Below are positions 16,925 through 25,350 of a DNA stretch of 42,428 bases, one piece after another. Source of the stretch: DAOTXN01 sp034435435 (GTDB lineage Bacteria; Chloroflexota; Anaerolineae; S140-20). Position 1 is the stretch's first letter; each line of letters starts with the position of its first letter. A program made the translations under genes and the position numbers. Location: the NCBI GenBank assembly GCA_034435435.1, contig DAOTXN010000028.1:1-42428 (forward strand), read 5' to 3'. Below the pieces are notes generated by a model. The model saw only the letters and a program-made list of their open reading frames with translations, did no database searches and was not told the DNA's origin.

Positions 16925-17785
16925 ATGCCCGAGTTTGTCAATTGCAATCTTTGCTCAAGCACAGAATATCGGCCATTACCTGATAAGACTCGATACTTGA
17001 ACCTTCCCAAACCCCTGGAGGTTGTCCAGTGCAGCAGTTGTGGACTAGTCTATATGAATCCTCGTTTCACACCAGCGGAGCACGGACAGCTTTTCATCGG
17101 CTCAACTTTTTATCAAGATTACTTAAAACGTGTTGGATATATGGTACCCATGTTTCCAGACACCTATGCGATGATCGAACGCACGCTAGGCAGATGTGGC
17201 ACCATCCTTGAAATAGGCTGCGCTACTGGTCACTTTCTACATGTGGGGAAGCAACGGGGATGGCAGGTAGTTGGGTTGGAGATCTCAGAGGAGTTAGCTC
17301 AGTATGCCCGTCAGGAATTCGGCCTCGATGTGCGTACAGCAAGTAGTCTCAGGGAGGCCGGGCTAAATTCTCACCAGTTTGACGTGATATACATGAGTCA
17401 TGTCCTGGAGCATTTGCATGATCCTCGTGATACCCTCTCAAGTGTTCGATTCTTGATCAAAGACGATGGTCTGTTGGTAATCCAGGTTCCCAACGAATTC
17501 GAGGATCTACTATACATCTTTTTCAGACGCCTAATGAAACACCGGTTTGAACGGAATGAGTTGCCCACCGACCATCTTTTTTTCTTTACTCCCCAGACTA
17601 TTAATAGTCTTTTGGAAGAGACAGGGTATCGAGTAATTCAGGCTAAGACATGGGCATGGCGCAACCGCAGAAATCGGCTAAAGAGCCGTTTCTTTGGTGG
17701 TTACTTTTTGAAAGCGGCCATATTTGCTTTGGGTGGGTTTGTCGGGCGCGGCCCGAACATTGAAGTATTGGCGAGAAAAGCTTGA
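16925..17785 (+). CDS. SAM-dependent methyltransferase with N-terminal zinc-binding motif
   Basis: 286 residues. The N-terminus has CNLC...CSSCGLVYMNPRF, a four-Cys element found in sugar C- and O-methyltransferases. The Rossmann core follows: ILEIGCATGHFL (motif I), VVGLEIS (acidic SAM ribose contact) and FDVIYMSHVLEHLHDP. The likely substrate is a nucleotide sugar or growing glycan. ATG 16925 has AAGGAGAA six bases upstream, better than the TTG five codons earlier. Confidence 0.87.
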   Translation: MPEFVNCNLCSSTEYRPLPDKTRYLNLPKPLEVVQCSSCGLVYMNPRFTPAEHGQLFIGSTFYQDYLKRVGYMVPMFPDTYAMIERTLGRCGTILEIGCATGHFLHVGKQRGWQVVGLEISEELAQYARQEFGLDVRTASSLREAGLNSHQFDVIYMSHVLEHLHDPRDTLSSVRFLIKDDGLLVIQVPNEFEDLLYIFFRRLMKHRFERNELPTDHLFFFTPQTINSLLEETGYRVIQAKTWAWRNRRNRLKSRFFGGYFLKAAIFALGGFVGRGPNIEVLARKA

Positions 17786-17866
17786 ACGAAGACCAGATCA
17801 TTTTTCACCTCGCATTTCGCGAACATTCCATCTCACTGCAAACAATGATGTCCTGTATGCCAATTA

Positions 17867-19465
17867 TTGAAAAGTCAAAGAAAGCAAGCTTTGCAACGCA
17901 AACAACATTTCGACGAAACACAAGACGCAGTCCAAGCATTTAAACACTCGGTGATTATTACTGGGCTCAATGGCGCAGGAAATTTCATCGCGTTACTTGC
18001 AGATGTGGTTATCGCTGCCAGATATGGCTTAGGTACCGAGACGGATGCCTTTTTCGTGGCGATCACAGTTCCCCAACTGATATCCTCATTGCTTCTCGTT
18101 TCCTTCAATGTCACCCTGGTACCTATTTTTTCTGCTGTGATGATCAAGGACGGAAAAGGGAGCCTGTGGCGCTTTTGCAGTAATTTGATGAACATCTGTT
18201 TTGTTGTGCTAGCTGTGCTAGGGGTTGCCGGCGCCCTTCTTTCTACGCTGCTTATCTCAGTTATTGCGCCAGGACTCAATCCAGAGACTTCGCGACTAGC
18301 ATCTAAACTCAGCGTATTGCTGTTCATGATGATCATTCCTCTTGGAACAACAGAGGTGATGAAAGCTGCTCTCAATGCACTTCACAGTTTTGCTCCACCA
18401 GCATCTTCCAACCTTCTACGAAATAGTGCAGTCGTGGTGATAGTTTGGTCGATGGGAGGGATTTGGGGGATAAAAGCCATAGCTATTGGTTACATCTTTG
18501 GTTATTGGCTCCAACTTGTGGTTATAGGGATGGCTTTGATTCAACATGGCTATCGGTATACCGCAAGATTCAACTTGAGAGAACAACAGGTTCGCGAAAC
18601 TTGGCGTCTATTACGCTTGCCGTTATTTGGCGGAGCCATCAATTTGAGCAATACCCTAATTGAGCGTTTTCTTGTTTCCTTTCTCTCGTCAGGTGCAGTT
18701 TCAGCTCTTGCTTATGCAAGGCGCATTCTCTCGTCAATAGATTCTATATTTATCGGCAGTGTCGCCACCGCTTTTTTGCCTCGGCTGTCCAAGCAGCTTA
18801 CACGCCGTGATCTCGTCGCCTATCGTCACTATTTGACATTAGGTCTAAAACTCAGTCTGTTTATCGCAATCCCTATGACGACGGGAGTAATCGCCCTCAG
18901 CGTTCCCGCAGTCCGTTTATTTTTTCAACGTGGCGCCTTTGACCAGACAGCGACGCATAATACGGCTATGTATCTCTCCCTTTACATGCTGGGTATCCCA
19001 GCTTCAGCGGCCATGCAGATTTTGGTGGCCGGTTTTTATGCCGATCTCGATACTGTGACTCCCTTTTATCTCTTGGTCACTTTGTTAGCCGTGACCGCTA
19101 TTTTCGATGTGGTTTTCTTTATGCTGATCGAAGCCCAGGGATTAGCCCTGGGCTTGTCCCTGGCTAAATTAATAATAGCAGTCAGAACCTATTCTCTTCT
19201 ACATCGCCGCGTAGGACAAATGGACAAGGGATTAGGACGCTTCACCGTCAAGGTAATTGCAGCCGCTTTGGCAATGGCCGCTGGGATATACTTAACCGGA
19301 CAGCTAATGCAGATGGCGGTCGCAGCTAACAACGGTCAATCTCCTGCCTTGCTGAATTTTGCTAGTGGCGCCGCAGTGGGTGTTGCTATTTTCGTGGCGA
19401 GTGCTTTTATGTTGAGAATCGAAGAGGTGACTCAGTTAACCCGTTTAGTTAGACAACACCTCTGA
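17867..19465 (+). CDS. MurJ/MviN-family lipid-linked oligosaccharide flippase
   Basis: About 532 residues with roughly 14 membrane segments in a MOP/MviN layout: ADVVIAARYGLGTETDAFFVA near the N-terminus, VTLVPIFSAV, LPRLSKQLTRRDLVAYR and LFFQRGAFDQTAT are MurJ-like signatures. In this context it probably flips the lipid-linked repeat unit of the exopolysaccharide rather than lipid II. A TTG at 17867 is the only plausible early start in frame (a TGA lies at 17846) and has no clear ribosome site, so the true N-terminus is uncertain. Confidence 0.87.
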   Translation: MKSQRKQALQRKQHFDETQDAVQAFKHSVIITGLNGAGNFIALLADVVIAARYGLGTETDAFFVAITVPQLISSLLLVSFNVTLVPIFSAVMIKDGKGSLWRFCSNLMNICFVVLAVLGVAGALLSTLLISVIAPGLNPETSRLASKLSVLLFMMIIPLGTTEVMKAALNALHSFAPPASSNLLRNSAVVVIVWSMGGIWGIKAIAIGYIFGYWLQLVVIGMALIQHGYRYTARFNLREQQVRETWRLLRLPLFGGAINLSNTLIERFLVSFLSSGAVSALAYARRILSSIDSIFIGSVATAFLPRLSKQLTRRDLVAYRHYLTLGLKLSLFIAIPMTTGVIALSVPAVRLFFQRGAFDQTATHNTAMYLSLYMLGIPASAAMQILVAGFYADLDTVTPFYLLVTLLAVTAIFDVVFFMLIEAQGLALGLSLAKLIIAVRTYSLLHRRVGQMDKGLGRFTVKVIAAALAMAAGIYLTGQLMQMAVAANNGQSPALLNFASGAAVGVAIFVASAFMLRIEEVTQLTRLVRQHL

Positions 19466-19520
19466 ACGCGGTCGGCCATTTTGATTCATAAATATTACGT
19501 CAATCGCTAGTGTTGTTGAA

Positions 19521-21029
19521 TTGGACCGCCCTCAAGTGATGATGGACCAGCCACCAAAACAAGCATTTTTCAAGATATGGGTCTTTAGAGCAGTCTTGTT
19601 GTTGCTCGGTGTTACGTCAGGTGTCTATGTGATTTACGCCCAGGCGGTAGAAAATGACCGACTCGGCGTCTTTTTACTTGCCTTGCCGGTTGGATTTGGT
19701 CTTTTCAGTCTTCCGAGCGCCCCACGGATTCTGATGAGTGTGTTGGTACTTAGCCTTTCATTCAGCGCTCGATTCCGCTTAACGGGCAATGGCGGGTTCT
19801 ATGCTGGAGCAGAAGCAGCGATTGCACCCTTGGATATACCGCTAGTCGGACTTGCATTGATTTGGTCGGCCGAGGCTTGCATATCGGGACGAAACTTCAA
19901 AATACGGCTAGGGTCTGTTGGTAAGGCTTTTCTTTTACTTCTAGGGATTTATCTTCTTTCGCTGGTATATAGCCATGAACGGACTTTGACAATATTGGCC
20001 GCGATCCGTCTTCTCAAAATGGGATTATTGGTTTTGATAGTAAGAAACTATGTGAAAAGCAGACAGGACGTTATTTTTATTATCAGTCTTTTGCTGATTT
20101 GTGTCGTTTTTCAGAGCATGCTTGCAGTTTTTCAAACCGTTTCTCACTCTAGTCTTGGTCTGGGTTTCCTGGGCGAACGTGATGCACTGTGGCAGATATC
20201 ACTTGGAAATGTGCGTTTTGGCAGGCCTGGCGGAACCATGGGACATTCAAATGCATTATCCAACTTTCTCGAAACACTTTCTCCACTTGCACTGGCGTTT
20301 CTCCTTGGACGCAGTTCTGGTTTTTTACGCGCGCTCTCACTTGTGGCTTTTCCTGCCGGTATGATTGGGATATTTCTTACCTTCTCTCGAGCAGGATGGG
20401 GATCTGCCGTACTCGGCGTCGGAGCAGTTTTGTTGATGAGTAGCGTTTTCGGAACCATGCACCGCTCCAAGGTAATCCTCTTCGGGTCGGTTCTTCTAAT
20501 TTGTCTCGGCATTTTCGGCCTCCTCATGGCTGGCATTATTTCGCAGCGCATCACGACCTTTGGATCAAGCAGTTGGCTTGTTCGGACTGGGACCATTCAA
20601 GTAGCATCCAATATAGTAAAGCAGCACCCCTTGCTAGGAGTTGGGGTAAACAACTACATGGTTGTTGCCAGCCAATACGTGTCTCCAGGTCTTTCACCGT
20701 TGTTTGGAGGTCTTATTGCCCATAATCTATTTTATCTGGTGGCAGCAGAAACGGGAATAACTGGCCTAGCTGTCTTCCTGGCACTTATGTTGACAATAAT
20801 GCTGGAAGGCCGAAGAGTAATTAAAGCCGACCGCGAGATCTTTTCGACCATAGCCATTGGAATATTAGGGGGTATTGTGGCGCTTTTGATCCACGGTATG
20901 TTCGATTGGTTATTCTTTTATGACCCAATTCACGTTTTATTCTGGTTTCAAGTTGGCTTGTTGCTCGCAGTACGAGATATATTATCCCAAAACAACAAAA
21001 TAGTTCAGATCGCTACCCAAACAGGATAA
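19521..21029 (+). CDS. O-antigen ligase/polymerase (Wzy-like) membrane protein
   Basis: 502 residues, 11-13 hydrophobic segments, with the O-antigen-ligase-type core: RPGGTMGHSNALSNFLETL, FLTFSRAGWGSAVLG, and a periplasmic loop ending VKQHPLLGVGVNNY, where the final HPLLGVG-N-Y is characteristic. It polymerises or ligates lipid-linked oligosaccharide outside the membrane. The start is uncertain between TTG 19521 and ATG 19539; neither has a good ribosome site. Confidence 0.85.
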   Translation: MDRPQVMMDQPPKQAFFKIWVFRAVLLLLGVTSGVYVIYAQAVENDRLGVFLLALPVGFGLFSLPSAPRILMSVLVLSLSFSARFRLTGNGGFYAGAEAAIAPLDIPLVGLALIWSAEACISGRNFKIRLGSVGKAFLLLLGIYLLSLVYSHERTLTILAAIRLLKMGLLVLIVRNYVKSRQDVIFIISLLLICVVFQSMLAVFQTVSHSSLGLGFLGERDALWQISLGNVRFGRPGGTMGHSNALSNFLETLSPLALAFLLGRSSGFLRALSLVAFPAGMIGIFLTFSRAGWGSAVLGVGAVLLMSSVFGTMHRSKVILFGSVLLICLGIFGLLMAGIISQRITTFGSSSWLVRTGTIQVASNIVKQHPLLGVGVNNYMVVASQYVSPGLSPLFGGLIAHNLFYLVAAETGITGLAVFLALMLTIMLEGRRVIKADREIFSTIAIGILGGIVALLIHGMFDWLFFYDPIHVLFWFQVGLLLAVRDILSQNNKIVQIATQTG

Positions 21030-21046
21030 CCAACGAGGAACGAGAT

Positions 21047-22225
21047 TTGCTTAATTCCAAACTTTCCGACAGCAGATTAGCTGTGTATTACGTGGAACCC
21101 GTTGGGGGGCACCGAGGTATGCACTACTATGATTTTGAACTCTGTCCAGCTCTTCGGTCAACCGGTGTAGATGTCACCTTGTTCACCTGCGATGAGACCG
21201 AGAATCTGAATCCGCCTCCTTCGCTCCCTGTGAGATATCCTTTCCAGGGCATTTATGGCAATACTTCCAAGGTTGTGCGAGGGCTGCGCTATTTGAGAGG
21301 TCTGGTCAAAATTGGCCTGGCTATGCACCGTCAAGGCGCCAACCTTGCGCATTTTCACTACTTTCACTTTCCACCTCTGGATTATCTTTACCTGAAATGG
21401 CTTCAAATTGCTGGTAAGCACATTGTGCTCACCGCTCACGACGTGGTTCCCTTTGACGCAAGGCCCTCAGATTTGGGCTGGTTGCGCCGTATCTACCACA
21501 CCGCAGATCGCATCATTGTCCACGCAGAGAGCAACCGCGACACACTGGCAGCACAATTTCAAATTAACCCTGACAAGGTTTACGTCATCCCTATGGGTCC
21601 TTATTTGCGCTTTGCCCACGAACAAGCCATGCCCGCAGAACTGGCAAAGGAACGACTTGGACTCAAGCCTGACACACCTGTCGTCCTGTTCTTCGGGCAG
21701 ATTAAAAAGGTCAAAGGGTTACAATACCTCATCCACGCCTTTCAACAGGTCGCAGACCAGTATTCCACTGCTCGCCTGGTTATAGCCGGGCCTGAATGGA
21801 AAACGTCATTCGCCGATTATGCCGCTCTCATTCGCGAATTGAACCTTGTTCCCCAGGTGCTTACCCACATCACATACGTGCCTGATGAACAAGTGGGCAC
21901 CTTTTTTTCGGCCGCTGACGTCGTCGCTCTTCCCTACACCGAGTCTTACCAAAGTGCTGTGCTGTACATGGCCTATTCTTTTGCCAGACCCGTGGTCGCC
22001 TCGGCCGTCGGCGGACTAACAGAGGTCATTGAAGACGGTGTGACCGGGTTACTGGTGCCACCTGCCGATGTAAAGCAGTTGGCAAAGGCTTTGTTGGTCC
22101 TTTTGAAAGACACAGTTATGGCGCAAGCCATGGGAAAACAAGGAAGGGCCCTAGTAGAGAGTAGGTTCGGATGGGCAGAAATCGCGCGCAAGATCGTTGC
22201 AGTCTACTCAGAAGCTGTACAGTGA
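21047..22225 (+). CDS. Glycosyltransferase family 4 protein (GT-B)
   Basis: 392 residues. N-terminal acceptor domain with VEPVGGHRGMHYYDF and TAHDVVPFDARP; C-terminal nucleotide-sugar domain with PVVLFFGQIKKVKGLQYLI, ARLVIAGPEW and ADVVALPYTESYQSAVLYMAYSFARPVVASAVGG...EDGVTGLLVPP, the E-x7-E region of GT4 enzymes being represented by ESYQSAVL. The start is TTG with GAGG about eight bases upstream. It adds a sugar to the lipid-linked unit; donor and linkage cannot be read. Confidence 0.9.
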   Translation: MLNSKLSDSRLAVYYVEPVGGHRGMHYYDFELCPALRSTGVDVTLFTCDETENLNPPPSLPVRYPFQGIYGNTSKVVRGLRYLRGLVKIGLAMHRQGANLAHFHYFHFPPLDYLYLKWLQIAGKHIVLTAHDVVPFDARPSDLGWLRRIYHTADRIIVHAESNRDTLAAQFQINPDKVYVIPMGPYLRFAHEQAMPAELAKERLGLKPDTPVVLFFGQIKKVKGLQYLIHAFQQVADQYSTARLVIAGPEWKTSFADYAALIRELNLVPQVLTHITYVPDEQVGTFFSAADVVALPYTESYQSAVLYMAYSFARPVVASAVGGLTEVIEDGVTGLLVPPADVKQLAKALLVLLKDTVMAQAMGKQGRALVESRFGWAEIARKIVAVYSEAVQ

Positions 22226-22259
22226 CCACAATCCTTGGCGCCTACAACAGAAAGCGAAA

Positions 22260-23261
22260 ATGATCGCACAACTGGATCCCCTTTATATCAAAACGCGGCC
22301 CCACAAGGCAATCGTTCGTCTGGCAAGTCATCTTTTGTTTCAGGGGCGTTTTTTAACCACCAAGCATCGCTGGCTAAACAAAGTAATTTTGGCCGAGTTG
22401 GCATTCTTGAAACGAATGCCTCTATTGAAATCCGTGGAAAAGCCGATTTTTATCATCGGAACCGGACGTAGCGGTTCAACTATCTTGGGCAAGGTGCTTT
22501 CTATGCACCGCGTCATAGGGTTTTTGAACGAACCCAAAGCGATTTGGTATTCGGTTTGTCCACAAGAAGATGTTAATGGTCATTTTGGCCGCGGATCGGC
22601 CCGTTACCGGCTCAATGAGCAAGACTTGAACCCCAGAATTTATAAAGCAGCCCACCGCCTTTTTGGAAACTATTTGGCATTCACTGCGTCGAGCCGGGTC
22701 CTTGACAAAAATCCTGAAATTGTCTTCCGTATTCCTTTTGTGAGAGCTATTTTCCCGGATGCGAAATTTGTTTTTTTGGTGCGCAATGGTTGGGATACAG
22801 TTGCATCCATTGCCAAATGGTCGAAAAATTACGGCAAACGGACGAATCGCGGAATTGAGGATTGGTGGGGAATCAACCAACGCAAGTGGAGGCTAATGCT
22901 TGAGCAGTTAGTTCCTACCGAACCGCTGCTCTCTCAAGCATATGAAGAGATCAAGTCACTCACACGTTGTGAGGATATGGCGGCTGTCGAGTGGGTAGTG
23001 ACAATGCAGGAGGGACTACGATCACTAAACTCAACGTCAAATTGTGTTCACATGGTTCGCTTTGAAGATTTGACGCGGGATCCTGAGGATACGCTAAAAG
23101 AGTTGCTGGCTTTTTGCGAGTTGCCAAAAGATACCGTTTTTCTCTCGTATGCGCAGCAAGTGCTTGAGCCAATATCTCCTAGAGAGCCAATGGATCTGTC
23201 TTGGGTAATACGTCCCCCATTCTTGGAGACACTGAGAAATCTGGATTATACTACCTCGTGA
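22260..23261 (+). CDS. PAPS-type sulfotransferase
   Basis: About 333 residues from ATG 22260; an upstream TTG at 22197 would add 21 residues and overlap the glycosyltransferase. The 5'-phosphosulfate loop is PIFIIGTGRSGSTILGKVL and the 3'-phosphate motif is AKFVFLVRNGWDTVAS; VRFEDLTRDPEDTL is a typical downstream element. It transfers sulfate from PAPS to a hydroxyl or amine, here probably a sugar of the polymer. It is followed 14 bases later by a second, divergent sulfotransferase. Confidence 0.88.
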   Translation: MIAQLDPLYIKTRPHKAIVRLASHLLFQGRFLTTKHRWLNKVILAELAFLKRMPLLKSVEKPIFIIGTGRSGSTILGKVLSMHRVIGFLNEPKAIWYSVCPQEDVNGHFGRGSARYRLNEQDLNPRIYKAAHRLFGNYLAFTASSRVLDKNPEIVFRIPFVRAIFPDAKFVFLVRNGWDTVASIAKWSKNYGKRTNRGIEDWWGINQRKWRLMLEQLVPTEPLLSQAYEEIKSLTRCEDMAAVEWVVTMQEGLRSLNSTSNCVHMVRFEDLTRDPEDTLKELLAFCELPKDTVFLSYAQQVLEPISPREPMDLSWVIRPPFLETLRNLDYTTS

Positions 23262-23275
23262 CACGGGATCTAAAA

Positions 23276-24319
23276 ATGACGGATGGTCAGCTCATAAATC
23301 CAAATCAGGCCCAACTTGTCTTTGTAGTTGGAAATAGTCGCAGCGGCACGACGATGATGGGGCGCGTGCTGGGACAACACAGCGCAATATTCACTTTTGA
23401 GGAACTGCATTTTTTTGAACAGCTATGGAGCCCCCAAAAAGGTATCGTGTCAATTCCAATCGCGCAAGCAATTCAACTCGCTGCTCGTTTGTTTGCTATC
23501 CAACGGCATGGCTATTATAGACAGGGCAATCCTCAAGATTACATTGATGAAGCAAAGGTAGTGATCAGCGATCTTTCGGATCCGATCACAGCCCCTCATG
23601 TCTTTGAGGCTTTCCTGAAATACGAGACGGGCCGGCAAGGTAAAACTATTAGCTGCGATCAAACCCCGCGCAATGTGTACTATCTGCAGGAAATTCTGGA
23701 GCTATATCCGCGGGCCTTTGTCGTAAACATGATCCGTGATCCTCGTGCAGTTTTACTCTCCCAAAAGAACAAATGGCGCCGGCGCTTTTTTGATGTTCAC
23801 AGAGAGCTGCCACTGAAACAAATTCTGCGTATATGGGCTAACTATCATCCGCTCACTATGAGCTTATTGTGGAGGAGTGGGATTCAAGCTGGAGATCACC
23901 TTGCACATCATCCACGTATACTCCAAGTCAAATTTGAAGGTCTGGTCGTAGCGCCTGAGGAAGCAGTCCGCCGAATATGTGCTTTTCTTGGAATCGAGTT
24001 TCAACTGGGAATGCTCGATGTGCCTCAAGTTGGTTCATCTAACAGACCAGACCGACTTGATCGAAAGGGTATAGACTCATCGGTCGCTGATTCTTGGAAG
24101 CGCGGCGCGCTGAACGAAACAGAGATTTTTATTTCTCAAAGTCTAACGAAGCGGGGTATGATACGGCATAGATATGAATTCGCTGGCACCAGGCCAAATC
24201 CATTCGCGTTGGCCTATTATGGTGTGACATGGGGGTTAAAACTTGGACTGGCGTTCCTATTGAACATCCGGCGCGCACAAAATATCTTTGAAGCCATAAG
24301 AAGACGTCTGGCGACATGA
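23276..24319 (+). CDS. Second PAPS-type sulfotransferase
   Basis: About 347 residues. The 5'-PSB loop is LVFVVGNSRSGTTMMGRVL and the 3'-PB is FVVNMIRDPRAVLLSQ; VKFEGLVVAPEEAVRRICAFLGIEF follows. It differs enough from its neighbour to be a separate lineage rather than a recent tandem copy, suggesting two sulfation positions. ATG 23276 was chosen; GTG 23258, which overlaps the preceding stop, is an alternative. Its own stop overlaps the ATG of a glycosyltransferase remnant (ATGA). Confidence 0.86.
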   Translation: MTDGQLINPNQAQLVFVVGNSRSGTTMMGRVLGQHSAIFTFEELHFFEQLWSPQKGIVSIPIAQAIQLAARLFAIQRHGYYRQGNPQDYIDEAKVVISDLSDPITAPHVFEAFLKYETGRQGKTISCDQTPRNVYYLQEILELYPRAFVVNMIRDPRAVLLSQKNKWRRRFFDVHRELPLKQILRIWANYHPLTMSLLWRSGIQAGDHLAHHPRILQVKFEGLVVAPEEAVRRICAFLGIEFQLGMLDVPQVGSSNRPDRLDRKGIDSSVADSWKRGALNETEIFISQSLTKRGMIRHRYEFAGTRPNPFALAYYGVTWGLKLGLAFLLNIRRAQNIFEAIRRRLAT

Positions 24320-24426
24320 ATATCGCTATCCTCGGAACTTGTGGCGTTCTCGCCAGCTACAGCGGCTTCAAGATCTACGTTTTGCGGTTTTCTCGAAGGT
24401 TTTCAAAGGTTATACAAAGGAGATGA
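24316..24426 (+). pseudogene. 5' remnant of a DUF1972-type glycosyltransferase gene
   Basis: The frame begins MNIAILGTCGVLASYSGF, matching the first 18 residues of the intact glycosyltransferase at 25347 (MNIALLGTRGIPASYSGF) at 14 of 18 positions. Similarity fades within about five more codons and the frame ends after 36 codons. The ATG overlaps the upstream stop as ATGA, the same junction as at the intact gene. It is interpreted as a truncated older copy left by recombination. Confidence 0.8.
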
Positions 24427-25350
24427 ATGATGTCCAAACAGATGCCGCTTCCCGTGGATTTAGAGTTTGATCTCCTCGAGATTGTGGTGTGCCCCCGATG
24501 TCACAGTGTCTTGCACCGGACGGGAGGTGAATTAGTTTGCACAGGTTGTGCTGAACGATATCCGGTCCGAAATGGCGCGTTATGCTTTGTCCAGTCTGCT
24601 CGGATGCCTGAGTTTGTGCCCCAATACGAATCCACTAATTCAATGATCAAGAAGCGGCTGGGCGAGAGAACGCATCGACTGCTTTGGAAGTTCTATCGGA
24701 ATCCACTCGTAGTGACGGCTGAGAGCCGTGATACCGTTGCCAGACTTCTACCACAATTACTGCCATCAGATGCCAAAATCCTCAACTTGGGCAGCGGACA
24801 ATTTGTGCAGAATTGGCGGCTGTTTCGTGAACACCGGACTCGCATAGTGAATCTGGATATCACTCCTTTCAACGGTACGCACATAGCAGCCGATGCGCAC
24901 CAACTCCCATTAGTTGATAATACTTTCAATTTGGTGTATATGAGCTGTGTTCTTGAGCATGTGCGGGATGCGAGGGTTGTTGTTAAAGAGTGCTATCGCA
25001 TATTGAAACCTGGGGGATACTTGTTTTCGACGACGCCCTTTATCTCACGCTTTCACAGTGACTCCGACTATCGGCGTTGGACTCTTATGGGACTGGACTA
25101 CCTATTTCGAGATTTTGAGAAAGTTTCTAGCGGTATTCATTGCGGACCTGGAAGCGCAGTGGCTTTGGCATTACGTGAGTTCTTTCCGCTATTCTTTGGG
25201 AGCGGGTATCTGTACCTAGCAGTGAAACTTCTCGCAGGGTGGCTGTTGGTGCCAATAGCTTACCTTGACCTATTGCTTACACGGAACCGTCACGCGTACA
25301 AACTCGCTCAGAGCCTTTACTTTTTGGGGCGGAAAACAATGCAGCTATGA
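24427..25350 (+). CDS. Methyltransferase with N-terminal Trm112-like zinc ribbon
   Basis: 307 residues. N-terminal CPRCHSVL...CTGCAERYPVRNG is a Trm112-like ribbon. The class I methyltransferase core has ILNLGSGQFVQNW (motif I, somewhat degenerate), IVNLDITPF, FNLVYMSCVLEHVRD and ILKPGGYLFSTTPF. A C-terminal hydrophobic stretch (SGYLYLAVKLLAGWLLVPIA) suggests membrane association. The start may equally be the second ATG (24430), seven bases after AGGAG. It separates the glycosyltransferase remnant from the intact gene, with which its stop overlaps (ATGA). Confidence 0.85.
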   Translation: MMSKQMPLPVDLEFDLLEIVVCPRCHSVLHRTGGELVCTGCAERYPVRNGALCFVQSARMPEFVPQYESTNSMIKKRLGERTHRLLWKFYRNPLVVTAESRDTVARLLPQLLPSDAKILNLGSGQFVQNWRLFREHRTRIVNLDITPFNGTHIAADAHQLPLVDNTFNLVYMSCVLEHVRDARVVVKECYRILKPGGYLFSTTPFISRFHSDSDYRRWTLMGLDYLFRDFEKVSSGIHCGPGSAVALALREFFPLFFGSGYLYLAVKLLAGWLLVPIAYLDLLLTRNRHAYKLAQSLYFLGRKTMQL

